Shown here: positions 8,572 through 17,225 of the stretch, piece by piece | How positions within the stretch are numbered: the stretch's first letter is position 1 | Layout: each line of letters opens with the position of its first letter | NCBI RefSeq assembly: GCF_029024105.1 | Contig: NZ_CP118963.1 | Location: 2,604,001 to 2,668,000, forward strand | Reading direction: 5' to 3' | Length of the DNA stretch: 64,000 nucleotides | DNA from: Acinetobacter lwoffii | GTDB lineage: Bacteria; Pseudomonadota; Gammaproteobacteria; Pseudomonadales; Moraxellaceae | Translations under genes and position numbers: made by a program | Notes under the pieces: generated by a model | Database searches by the model: none | Told to the model about the DNA's origin: nothing | Seen by the model: only the letters and a program-made list of their open reading frames with translations

Positions 8572-10443
8572 ATGTCACTTCATTGTCAACCTACTGCCTT
8601 AGTAGGTGCGATCGCACTTGCGTTGGGTTTTACTTCATCTGTCCATGCCGCCGAGCAAAAAGTTGCAAAAGCATCTTTAGATACCATTGTGGTGACTGCC
8701 ACACGTTCTGAAGAAAAGATAGAAAATGTGCCTGCGCGGATTTCAGTGATTGATGAAAAAACCATTCAACAATCTCCTATTGCAGATTTAGGTTCTCTAC
8801 TGAATAGAGAAGCATCTATTAACATTGTGCAATCAGGTGGTATTGGTCAAACGACATCTGCGTTCCTTCGTGGTACAGATTCAAAGCACCTTCTATTTTT
8901 AAAAGATGGCGTCAGTTTAAATACCGCTCTAGATGGTGGCTCTAATATTCCTTATATAGATTTAAGCGATATTGAACGTATTGAAGTCTTAAGAGGTCCT
9001 GCATCCGTTCAGTATGGTACAGATGCGATTGGTGGTGTCATCAATGTGATTTCGGCTACACCTAAGAAAACAGGTATCTCATTGACCAATGAGATAGGTG
9101 AAAATCATACCTATAAATCTATTGTTGGCGCAGATTTTGTAGATCAGTCAGGTTTATACGCTCAAATTAAAGCTCAGCGCCTTGAAAGCGGTGGAACTCC
9201 CGTTACAAATAAAGCAAAAGAAGATGCAGGATACGATCAAAAAGGTTACAGCGCAAAATTGGGTCTCGACCAAGAGAAATACAGCGCCAGCCTAAGTTTT
9301 AGTAAAAATGAGGGAACAAATGTCTATTATGGTGGTTCTCAAGACTTTCTTAACCAAGTTTTTATCACAAAAGCAAGTACAACGCTTACAGAAAACCTTG
9401 CACTAAATGCGCAATATGCAAATTTCAAAGATGAATTACTTGGATCTAGAAGCAGCTATATGTTCAATACTGAACGTGATGAAGCTGATCTTAACCTTAA
9501 TTTGAAGATTTCAGAAAGTCAAAAAGTCATCTTAGGTGCAGCATTAAATCAAGCCAATATCGAGAGCTATGCTATTCAAGGACAAAAGCAAGATTTAGAT
9601 AGTATCGGATACTATGTTCAACATAATTACGATTCCAATCAGCTACATACCCAAGCTGGTTTACGCTTAGAAGATCATGACCAATTTGGTAGCCATGTAG
9701 TCGGTCAAATTGCAGGTCGATATAACCTTACTGATACAACGAGTATTTACAGCAATATCGGTACAGGCTTTAAAGCACCAACTGGGAATCAATTATTCTA
9801 TTCTGATAGTAGTGAGTGGAAAGGAACTACGTACATCACTAATGGTAATCCCAATTTAAAACCCGAAGAAAGTATTTCTTACGAAATCGGGATAGATCAA
9901 ATATTAACGGATCATTTCAGTACATCTTTATCCTTATATCAAACTAAAGTTAAAAACCTAATTTCGCCTGATTATAGTTGGGACGATCTGACAAATACGT
10001 CAACAACAGACTTCATTAACACAGCCAAAGCAAAAATGACTGGTGGTGAATTCGGTCTAAAATGGCAAAAAGATGATTTATTTATGAGTACTGAATACGC
10101 TTATGTCAAAACTCAAGATGAACAAACAGGTTTAGAACTTATTCGTCGTCCCCGCCAATCGCTTTCAACAACGATTGGATTAGAAAATAATGTATATGGT
10201 TTGAGTGCGACATTAACTGCGAAATCCACATCTAAAATTTCTGCTTCAAAAAACTCGAAAGAACTGCCTGGCTATGCCACGGTTGATCTGAATGCGTATT
10301 GGAATCTCAATCCGCATCTTAAAGTCTTTACAAATATTCAGAATATCGGTGACAACAAGTTTAAGACTGCATCTTATGGTGGTGATGAATTCTATATCAA
10401 CGGTGGCCGTCTCGCTTCTGCAGGCATCACCTTTAAATACTAA
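8572..10443 (+). CDS. btuB: TonB-dependent vitamin B12 receptor
   Basis: About 623 residues. The N-terminus is a signal peptide ending near VHAAEQ. The TonB box region is LDTIVVTATR, followed by a plug domain (IERIEVLRGPASVQYGTDAIGGVINVI) and a 22-strand-type barrel ending in a C-terminal aromatic (FKY). It imports cobalamin across the outer membrane. The ATG at 8452 lies inside the riboswitch and is not the start; the ATG at 8572 has GGAG 7 nt upstream and a proper signal peptide. The B12 riboswitch upstream is the main support for substrate. The barrel segment is AT-richer than the flanking genes. Confidence 0.9.
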   Translation: MSLHCQPTALVGAIALALGFTSSVHAAEQKVAKASLDTIVVTATRSEEKIENVPARISVIDEKTIQQSPIADLGSLLNREASINIVQSGGIGQTTSAFLRGTDSKHLLFLKDGVSLNTALDGGSNIPYIDLSDIERIEVLRGPASVQYGTDAIGGVINVISATPKKTGISLTNEIGENHTYKSIVGADFVDQSGLYAQIKAQRLESGGTPVTNKAKEDAGYDQKGYSAKLGLDQEKYSASLSFSKNEGTNVYYGGSQDFLNQVFITKASTTLTENLALNAQYANFKDELLGSRSSYMFNTERDEADLNLNLKISESQKVILGAALNQANIESYAIQGQKQDLDSIGYYVQHNYDSNQLHTQAGLRLEDHDQFGSHVVGQIAGRYNLTDTTSIYSNIGTGFKAPTGNQLFYSDSSEWKGTTYITNGNPNLKPEESISYEIGIDQILTDHFSTSLSLYQTKVKNLISPDYSWDDLTNTSTTDFINTAKAKMTGGEFGLKWQKDDLFMSTEYAYVKTQDEQTGLELIRRPRQSLSTTIGLENNVYGLSATLTAKSTSKISASKNSKELPGYATVDLNAYWNLNPHLKVFTNIQNIGDNKFKTASYGGDEFYINGGRLASAGITFKY

Positions 10444-10482
10444 GCCCTAAACAGCAAAAAACTTTAAAACAGCGCAGTTTAT

Positions 10483-10515
10483 GGATAATGTTATGACCGA
10501 CATTATCCTTTTTTA
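10483..10515 (+). terminator. Intrinsic terminator after btuB
   Basis: A 9-bp stem GGATAATGT/ACATTATCC with an 8-nt loop, followed by TTTTTTA. It lies between btuB and the adenosyltransferase gene, so the latter is probably expressed at a lower level by read-through or from its own promoter. Confidence 0.75.
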
Positions 10516-10545
10516 TTATCTTCATTAAAAATTCAAGGAACACAT

Positions 10546-11130
10546 ATGGGCCACCGTTTAAGTAAAATCTACACGCGCACAGGCGATTCGGGTACTACAG
10601 GGCTTGGTGATGGCTCACGCGTTGCCAAAGATGACTTGCGTATTACCGCGCTGGGTGATGTCGATGAACTGAATGCCGTGATTGGCGTATTACGTGCACA
10701 AATTTCAGCAAGTAACATTGAAGATCAAGCCGCTTGGGATAAATCTTTAAGCCTGATCCAGCACTGGCTATTTGATCTGGGCGGTGAAGTGTGTATTCCA
10801 GGTTTTAATCTGGTGCAACCGGTATCAATTGAGTTTTTAGAAAATGATATCGACCGCATGAATGAAGCGTTGCCGATGTTAAAAGACTTTATTCTGCCTG
10901 CCGGAACGCTGGTGTGCAGCTTTGCCCATCAGGCGCGTGCAGTCTGCCGTCGCGCAGAACGCAGCGTGATGTCCGTGCATCACCGTGACCAAAATATTCA
11001 GGCAGCGTCACTGCAACTACTTAACCGTTTATCGGACTGGTTATTTGTCGCATCACGCACCCTGCAACGTGCTGAGGGCGGCTCCGAAGTACTATGGCAA
11101 AAAAATATCAATGACAGCATCGAAAAGTAA
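10546..11130 (+). CDS. PduO-type cob(I)alamin adenosyltransferase
   Basis: A 194-residue trimeric ATR-family enzyme that transfers adenosine from ATP to cob(I)alamin to give coenzyme B12. The N-terminal ATP-binding motif KIYTRTGDSGTTGLGDGSR and the helix motifs GDVDELNA and CRRAERSV are intact. An AAGGA site precedes the ATG at 10546. Its place behind the B12-regulated btuB fits a salvage role: imported corrinoid is adenosylated here. Confidence 0.93.
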   Translation: MGHRLSKIYTRTGDSGTTGLGDGSRVAKDDLRITALGDVDELNAVIGVLRAQISASNIEDQAAWDKSLSLIQHWLFDLGGEVCIPGFNLVQPVSIEFLENDIDRMNEALPMLKDFILPAGTLVCSFAHQARAVCRRAERSVMSVHHRDQNIQAASLQLLNRLSDWLFVASRTLQRAEGGSEVLWQKNINDSIEK

Positions 11131-11162
11131 AATTATGTTTCAAGTTAGCATCTAAAAATACA

Positions 11163-11198
11163 CGTCAGATGTCTCTTGATTTTACAGAGCATCTGACG
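11163..11198. repeat. Strong intergenic hairpin without a T-run
   Basis: CGTCAGATG and CATCTGACG form a perfect 9-bp stem, with CTCT/AGAG pairs extending it inward. No U-tract follows on the plus strand, so it is not a typical terminator for the adenosyltransferase. It could be an RNA-stabilising structure or an operator. Confidence 0.5.
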
Positions 11199-11272
11199 AA
11201 AATAGAAAGTGTCATCCTTTTGTCATGTAGCCCTCGCAAAATGAACTTAACTTTCCCACTCATGGGCATCTT

Positions 11273-11986
11273 ATGCACATAATTGGTCATCGTGGTGCAC
11301 GTGGTGAAGCCCCTGAAAATACCTTGGGCGGTTTTCAATATATTCAGGAGATCGGCATTCGCGCCGTTGAGTTTGATGTTCGTCAGCTCAAAGACAATGC
11401 CTTAATCATCATGCATGATGATGACTTTGTGCGTACCACCGGTTTGCAGAAGCATCTATACGAGTGTAACCGTCAAGATCTTACCCAATATAATCACGCA
11501 GTGGCCTGGTCAGAATGGAATAAAATCGAAGCGACACCATTGCTCGATCAAACCTTAAATGTCATTCGAAATTTTGAGCATATTGAAGTCGAAATTAAAA
11601 GCGTAGCATCTGAAGCAGCAGCTGAAAAAATCGCGTTTGAAGTCGAACAACAACTGCAAGGCTATGAACAAGCGGCTATTATTACCAGCTTTGATGCCAA
11701 AATTCTGGATGCGTTGCAACAGCAAAACTCACGTTTAAAACGCGGTTTATTGATTGAAACCGATGTCAAACATCAGGCCATTGATCAGGCGTTGGAACTT
11801 GGATGCTGTCATATTGGCTGGATGGATGAACTGGCCAGTAAAGACCTGATTCAGGCTACGCAGGCTGCCGAGTTAAATATCAGTGTCTGGACAGTCAATG
11901 ATGTCACCCGTGCCAAACAGCTGCGAGACTGGGGTATTCAGGGGCTGATTACCGATTATCCAAAATTGATGCTACAACAACTCTAA
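11273..11986 (+). CDS. Glycerophosphodiester phosphodiesterase
   Basis: A 237-residue GDPD-family TIM barrel hydrolysing glycerophosphodiesters to glycerol-3-phosphate and an alcohol. The catalytic HR is in GHRGARGEAPENT (H6, R7, E15), with metal ligands EFDVR and MHDD downstream. There is no signal peptide, so it acts in the cytoplasm, like UgpQ. The gene appears monocistronic. Confidence 0.93.
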   Translation: MHIIGHRGARGEAPENTLGGFQYIQEIGIRAVEFDVRQLKDNALIIMHDDDFVRTTGLQKHLYECNRQDLTQYNHAVAWSEWNKIEATPLLDQTLNVIRNFEHIEVEIKSVASEAAAEKIAFEVEQQLQGYEQAAIITSFDAKILDALQQQNSRLKRGLLIETDVKHQAIDQALELGCCHIGWMDELASKDLIQATQAAELNISVWTVNDVTRAKQLRDWGIQGLITDYPKLMLQQL

Positions 11987-12426
11987 ATAATCTCTCTTAG
12001 CCTTGATTGATCTAGGTATTTCTTGATCCAGTTCATTTCGATAATGCAATAATGAAAGTGTGAATTTTCCTTAATCAGATTTTATTTGAAAGTGAGATTA
12101 AGTTGCCCAACATCTATATTCTGCAAATTTCCTGGTAATATTGTAGAAATTATGAACAATGATTTTCCTCTGATTCATTCGGTTTCCATTTTCTGAGAGA
12201 GTGATAATCCTCAGTCACTTAGTCGGAAATCAGAGCCTGTCTACGCTCGCAAAATGGTCACTTCTGCCCTACTTATTCTGTTACCGACAAGTACAATACA
12301 ACCGTACAATAATGCTAGTGATGCCTTAGGGCACATGCTAATATGGACAAGATAGGCTGCTGTTAAAACCAACAGTAGTTTCTGCTTTTTGTTATACCTT
12401 CCGAGGTTCTAGGAGTGCTGTTGGAG
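11987..12426. other. 440-bp intergenic region upstream of the desaturase
   Basis: No coding frame is convincing here. Two direct GTACAAT repeats lie at 12291-12297 and 12304-12310 (13-bp period). A hairpin CTGCTGTT/AACAGTAG (12357-12378) with a following T-rich stretch lies between them and the desaturase start. A weak -10-like TAATAT is at 12339-12344. This looks like a long regulated leader, possibly fatty-acid responsive, but no known operator was recognised. Confidence 0.4.
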
Positions 12427-13593
12427 ATGAATGCTCCCTTACCCAAAGCCCCCATCAACTGGATTGCTGTGTTTGCATTGGTATTCTTACCGATTGTAGC
12501 CCTGATCGCGATTCCGTTGTATGCGTATCACCATGATTTTAGCGCTGCCGCTTGGATCAGTATGTTTGTTTTACTGGGCGTAAGCAGCCTCGGCATTACA
12601 GCAGGATACCATCGCCTGTGGGCACATCGTGCTTATGAAGCCACTTTACCATTAAAAATCATCTTGATGATTATGGGTACATTTGCTGTACAGAATAGTA
12701 TTTTATTCTGGGCATCTGGTCACCGTACCCATCACCGTCATGTCGATGATGTTGATCAAGACCCGTACTCGATCAATAAAGGCTTCTGGTATGCACATAT
12801 TGGCTGGATGTTACGTGATTATCCATCTGGTGCTGCCAACTATAAAAATGCGCCAGATCTATTAAAAGACAAAGTGGTGATGTTTCAGGACAAATACTAC
12901 GTTCCTTTAGTGATTGCTGTTCATGCTGCGATTTTATTGCCAATTGGCTGGGCAGTCGGCGATGTATGGGGCGTGTTGCTATTGGGTGGATTAATGCGTT
13001 TAATCCTGAGCCATCATGTAACCTTCTTCATTAACTCACTGTGCCACATGTGGGGAAATCGTCCTTATACCGACGAAAATACTGCACGTGACAACTTCGT
13101 ACTCGCGGTTGCAACTTGGGGTGAGGGTTATCATAACTATCACCACATTTTCCAATACGATTACCGTAACGGCGTGAAATGGTGGCAGTACGATCCAACT
13201 AAATGGTTGATCTGGACTTGTTCTAAACTTGGTTTAGCTAAAAACTTGCGCCGTATTCCTAGCTTCAATATCAAAAAAGCAGAATTGGCGATGAAGTTTA
13301 AATATGCCGAACAGGATCTTGCGGTGTATGGTCATGATGTTTCTGAAGATATCTCAGCGGTAAAAACCAAGATCGCACAGGAATATGATGCATTTACCCA
13401 AACCTTAAATGACTGGGCGAAGTTGAAAGAACAGGAAATTCAGGTCAAGAAAGCGTCTATGGCTGAAAAAATCCATCAAATGGATGACAAGCTGAAAGTT
13501 GAATTCCAGCTGGTTGAACAGCGTCTTTCTCATCATCGTCAAACCTTGAATCTACTGGTTCGTAATTTGAAAAAATCTGCAGTTTCTCAATAA
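12427..13593 (+). CDS. Membrane acyl-CoA/acyl-lipid delta-9 fatty acid desaturase
   Basis: About 388 residues. The three histidine boxes are HRLWAHR, HRTHHRH and EGYHNYHH, with hydrophobic segments before, between and after, as in the stearoyl-CoA desaturase family. It introduces a double bond into saturated acyl chains using a di-iron centre in the inner membrane. After about residue 280 a charged, predicted helical/coiled-coil tail of roughly 100 residues extends the protein. I chose the ATG at 12427 with AGGAG upstream; an in-frame GTG at 12415 is possible. A strong terminator follows. Confidence 0.92.
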   Translation: MNAPLPKAPINWIAVFALVFLPIVALIAIPLYAYHHDFSAAAWISMFVLLGVSSLGITAGYHRLWAHRAYEATLPLKIILMIMGTFAVQNSILFWASGHRTHHRHVDDVDQDPYSINKGFWYAHIGWMLRDYPSGAANYKNAPDLLKDKVVMFQDKYYVPLVIAVHAAILLPIGWAVGDVWGVLLLGGLMRLILSHHVTFFINSLCHMWGNRPYTDENTARDNFVLAVATWGEGYHNYHHIFQYDYRNGVKWWQYDPTKWLIWTCSKLGLAKNLRRIPSFNIKKAELAMKFKYAEQDLAVYGHDVSEDISAVKTKIAQEYDAFTQTLNDWAKLKEQEIQVKKASMAEKIHQMDDKLKVEFQLVEQRLSHHRQTLNLLVRNLKKSAVSQ

Positions 13594-13608
13594 AAACTGT
13601 TGAAAATT

Positions 13609-13632
13609 AAAGCCCCGATTGGGGCTTTTTTT
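13609..13632 (+). terminator. Intrinsic terminator after desaturase
   Basis: AAAGCCCC-GATT-GGGGCTTT stem-loop followed by a T-run. Confidence 0.92.
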
Positions 13633-13725
13633 ATGCCCGAAAGATAACGTGAACTCTCGCTTATACAACAGTTTTATACAGCTATCTTTGTTATAGTTCA
13701 TGTATTCCAATCCTGTACTGATGCT

Positions 13726-15171
13726 ATGTATTTTAAATCTCGCTATCAAACACTACCTGCTCGCCTCTATCATCATCAAGTTCCGCTGCCGTTAAAAGGT
13801 GCAAAAGCCGGACATTTTAATGCAGCTTTGGCAGAACAACTGCAATGGTCGGACGAAGACAAGGCGCAATGGGTCGAGATTTGTAGTGGTCAGAAAGTCT
13901 TTGCTGAGTTTGAACCTTTGGCTATGGTCTATGCAGGTCATCAGTTTGGACAATGGGCAGGACAATTGGGAGATGGTCGCGGGTTATTGATTGCTCAAAT
14001 TCTGGATCAGAATCACCAGACCATTGACCTGCATTTAAAAGGTGCTGGGTCTACGCCTTATTCACGCATGGGCGATGGTCGTGCAGTACTGCGCTCAGTT
14101 ATTCGTGAGTATCTGGCCGGTCATGCCTTGAATTGTTTGGGTGTCGCATCGAGTAATGCAGTCGGTTTTACTTCATCAATACAAGGTATTCAACGTGAAA
14201 AACTGGAACCGGGCGCGATGATGTTGCGTACTTCGGATTGTCATATCCGTTTCGGTCATTTCGAATGGATCAATCAGTATCAGCCAGATCTGCTAGCTGA
14301 ATTTACCCAAAAATGTATCGAATGGCATTATTCGGAATGTCTGCAAGACGAACAGCCGATTCTGAGCTTTGCCACCAAAGTTATTCAGCGCACTGCGGTG
14401 ATGATTGCCAAATGGCAACTGGTTGGTTTTGCACATGGCGTGATGAATACTGACAACCTGAATATTACCGGTTCAACTTTGGACTTTGGTCCTTATGGCT
14501 TTATGGAGCGCTTCCGTCCGAACTGGATCAATAACCACTCGGATTATCAAGGGCGTTATACCTATCAGCAGCAGCCAAGTATCGGACATTGGAATTTGTG
14601 GCAATGGTTAAACAATCTGGTCCCGCTCTGCCCTACAGATTATGACAAAGAACAATGGAAACAGGATTTAGCTGCATGTCTGGAGCATTATGAACCAACA
14701 TTCTTGGAACATTATAAACATGGTTTAAACCAGAAAATGGGCTTGCCAAGTTTCCATAAAGACAGTTTTGACTGCGCGATGGTATTTCTGCGCATTTTGC
14801 AAAGTGAACAACTGGACTACACCCAGAGTTTTATCCGGTTGCAAAATAAAGACTATGAAGTCCTTAAAGATGATTGTCTGGATCGTCGTCAGTTTGAAGC
14901 ATTTTTGACACAATATGAAAGCATTCGAGAACAACAGGATATAGAAGAATTAGACGCCGCCATGCAACTGGCCAATCCACATTATATTCTGCGTAATCAT
15001 ATGGCACAGAAAGCCATTGAACTGGCAGAGCGGGATGATTTTTCTGAAGTAGACCGCCTGTTTAAATTATTGAGTCAGCCTTATCAGAAACAGCCAGATC
15101 TGGAACAGCCTGAAGATTTAGCACCCTTGCCAAGTGATGTGCCTGAAGTGATGGTCAGCTGTTCGTCTTAA
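13726..15171 (+). CDS. selO: Protein adenylyltransferase SelO (YdiU)
   Basis: A 481-residue pseudokinase-fold enzyme that transfers AMP to Ser/Thr/Tyr of target proteins. Family-defining motifs are AGHQFGQWAGQLGDGRG, KGAGSTPYSRMGDGR and HGVMNTDNLNITG followed by DFGPYGFM, which hold the flipped ATP and metal. SelO is linked to oxidative-stress responses in other bacteria; nothing in the neighbourhood sharpens that. There is no terminal selenocysteine; the protein ends in an ordinary SCSS. Confidence 0.95.
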   Translation: MYFKSRYQTLPARLYHHQVPLPLKGAKAGHFNAALAEQLQWSDEDKAQWVEICSGQKVFAEFEPLAMVYAGHQFGQWAGQLGDGRGLLIAQILDQNHQTIDLHLKGAGSTPYSRMGDGRAVLRSVIREYLAGHALNCLGVASSNAVGFTSSIQGIQREKLEPGAMMLRTSDCHIRFGHFEWINQYQPDLLAEFTQKCIEWHYSECLQDEQPILSFATKVIQRTAVMIAKWQLVGFAHGVMNTDNLNITGSTLDFGPYGFMERFRPNWINNHSDYQGRYTYQQQPSIGHWNLWQWLNNLVPLCPTDYDKEQWKQDLAACLEHYEPTFLEHYKHGLNQKMGLPSFHKDSFDCAMVFLRILQSEQLDYTQSFIRLQNKDYEVLKDDCLDRRQFEAFLTQYESIREQQDIEELDAAMQLANPHYILRNHMAQKAIELAERDDFSEVDRLFKLLSQPYQKQPDLEQPEDLAPLPSDVPEVMVSCSS

Positions 15172-15222
15172 AATTTTCTATTGGACTACAGATGACATTA
15201 TGATGATCTGAACATTGAAAAT

Positions 15223-16098
15223 ATGAACCACATGTCTCAAGAATCAGCATCTTTATACTTCACTATTGCATGTAATCAGCAGTCTATTGAAGATTTCATC
15301 TTGTAATACCACCTTGATCAAATATCTCAAGTTCAAGTGTGGTATGCCGATGAGGATCTGCTAAACCTAGAACAATCCACACAGCCTCTAGGCATACGAC
15401 TGAATATCGGTGCGGTACAGCTACATGATGATTTCACACAACAGGTCTACTTGTGGTTGCATCGACTCAAAACAAATACCAATATCTTGCAGTTGACTGA
15501 AACCTATCGTAAAGCCCTGCATTTGTACATTCAAGCGTTTAATGAGCAAAGCTCGGGTTTTCATCTCACGCATCAACTTTTAGGTTTACTCAGCGAACTT
15601 AATATCGAATTTCATGTGCATAGCCACTTAAATACTTCCTCTGAACAAGAAACATTCACAGAGCCCTTAACATCAATGGCTGACACCCCATTCACAATCA
15701 CAGAATCAGCGAGCTTTCGCATAAGTTCAGAATGCTTAACCGCCCAACAGCTACAAGAATATTTTCAAGGCATGCGGTTCAATATTCTTTTTGATCAAGG
15801 TCTAAATATTCGTTCACAAAAATATTTGGAGCATGCACAAACTAGCTTGCTGGAACTGCCATCTCGCTTAAATTCTGAACATCACGATTTAGATCAACAC
15901 CTCCACTATCTCGTTGATCAACTCCACCCATATCAGTCTGTCTTACAAAAAACCTTTTTCAACCCTCATATTCAGCAATATATTCAAGCGCATGGGCATT
16001 TAGAAAATCCACATCATCGCAAGTTAAGTGTAACGAGCATACAAGCATTGTTTTCTTTGGGGCTCAGCCTTGATGTAGATTATTATTTTGCCTGTTAA
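15223..16098 (+). pseudogene. Unknown protein, reading frame interrupted by one in-frame TAA
   Basis: An ATG at 15223 (or 15232) starts MNHMSQESASLYFTIAC, which reads in frame to a TAA at 15304-15306 and then continues in the same frame for 253 more residues from a GTG at 15337. The composition on both sides of the stop looks coding and continuous. Without the stop the gene would encode about 291 residues. The simplest reading is a recent nonsense mutation; the alternative is a shorter functional gene starting at the GTG, which has no good ribosome site. No domain was recognised in the protein. Confidence 0.5.
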
Positions 16099-16099
16099 T

Positions 16100-16153
16100 T
16101 TATTCACAACTCAGCCAAAAACTGTGGATAATTTAAGCATTATCCACAGTTTT
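16100..16153. promoter_or_regulatory. Three DnaA-box matches, two forming a perfect palindrome
   Basis: TTATTCACA at 16100-16108, the reverse complement of TTATCCACA at 16123-16131, and TTATCCACA at 16140-16148. The last two sit in a 15-bp perfect inverted repeat (16118-16132 and 16139-16153). The palindrome ends in TTTT, so it could also act as a weak terminator for the upstream ORF. DnaA binding is inferred only from the consensus. Confidence 0.5.
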
Positions 16154-16174
16154 ATGATGATTTATCAATAGCTT

Positions 16175-16546
16175 ATGTCTTTATATCAAATTGCATCATT
16201 TACTGCTTTAAAACTTCCTGAAGTAACAGTCACCCAGCCTTTTGGTGAGGGTTGTGATGTATTTAAAGTGCTGGATAAAGTCTTTATACTGGCTTTTTAT
16301 TTGCAAGGAAAAGCTGCGATTAATTTAAAAGTCGAGCCTGATCACGGTGCCATGCTTCGAGACATTTACCCTTATATTCATACGGGCTGGCATATGAATA
16401 AACAGCACTGGATTTCAGTTTATGAGGATGAACATCTGGACGAAGCTTTGATTGAAAATTTAGTGCTGAATTCTTATGAGTTAGTAGTATTAAAGTTAAA
16501 GAAAGTCGATCGGCAGCGAATTGAACTACTTAAAACAGTACGATAG
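16175..16546 (+). CDS. MmcQ/YjbR family protein
   Basis: A 123-residue cytoplasmic protein of the YjbR/CyaY-like fold (MmcQ family). Motifs typical of the family are the KVEPDHG...LRDIYPYI region and the W-x-S-V segment near residues 75-90. Proteins of this family are annotated as DNA-binding from structure, but the biochemical role is unknown. It stands alone behind the DnaA-box hairpin. Confidence 0.8.
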   Translation: MSLYQIASFTALKLPEVTVTQPFGEGCDVFKVLDKVFILAFYLQGKAAINLKVEPDHGAMLRDIYPYIHTGWHMNKQHWISVYEDEHLDEALIENLVLNSYELVVLKLKKVDRQRIELLKTVR

Positions 16547-16626
16547 GTTTTTACCTTGTTTATAGGAATGATGCATATAAAAAAATTTAAGATCTATCAT
16601 CAAAATAATATTCAATATACCGTCAG

Positions 16627-17133
16627 TTATTGAGTTGCATTAAATGCTTCATCATAAAATACCTGGGCTTTGGGAAAATCCCCATCAAAACTGATCGCTT
16701 GAAAATATTCAGCTGGTACATTTTCCAAAACTAAATCGGCAATCGGTTGAAAACCCAAACGAGCATAATACTTGGGATCGCCTAATAGCACACAGCCTTT
16801 TGCATTCAATGCTTTCAGTCTGTCCAATGCTGCATATACAAGCCTTGAACCAATGCCTAAACCTTGTTGATCAGGCAAAACTGAAATAGGGCCTAATCCA
16901 AACCACCCTGCTGTACCCGAAGACATTGATACGGGAGAAACGGCAATATGCCCAACAATAGTGTTATTTTCAAGAGCGACTAACGATAACGTCAGTTGAT
17001 GCTTCTTCCTTAATGCATTGATAATAAAATGTTCAGTATGACTTGAATATTCAATGTCTTTAAAAGCGTCTTTTGTTAACTCTTCAATTGCCTGAATGTC
17101 ATCTATTTGCTCATCTCGGATCATGATATTCAT
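16627..17133 (-). CDS. GNAT family N-acetyltransferase (YhbS-like)
   Basis: About 168 residues. The acetyl-CoA-binding motif is PDQQGLGIGSRLV, followed by the YhbS-type signature LLGDPKYYARLGF. The acceptor is unknown. The frame is open from 17193, but the conserved domain starts at MNIMIRDEQ, and an AGAGGG site precedes the ATG at 17133. It lies downstream of baeR but is separated from it by a terminator hairpin. Confidence 0.85.
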   Translation of the reverse strand: MNIMIRDEQIDDIQAIEELTKDAFKDIEYSSHTEHFIINALRKKHQLTLSLVALENNTIVGHIAVSPVSMSSGTAGWFGLGPISVLPDQQGLGIGSRLVYAALDRLKALNAKGCVLLGDPKYYARLGFQPIADLVLENVPAEYFQAISFDGDFPKAQVFYDEAFNATQ

Positions 17134-17170
17134 TATTTTTAGCCCTCTTATATTTATCATTTTCAGATAT

Positions 17171-17202
17171 AAAAAAAGCGAATAAGTTCTCACCTATTCG
17201 CT
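17171..17202 (-). terminator. Terminator after baeR
   Basis: AGCGAATA/TATTCGCT 8-bp stem; on the minus strand it is followed by a run of seven T. It lies just downstream of the baeR stop codon. Confidence 0.8.
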
Positions 17203-17225
17203 TCTCTTAAACATTAAAAACTTAA

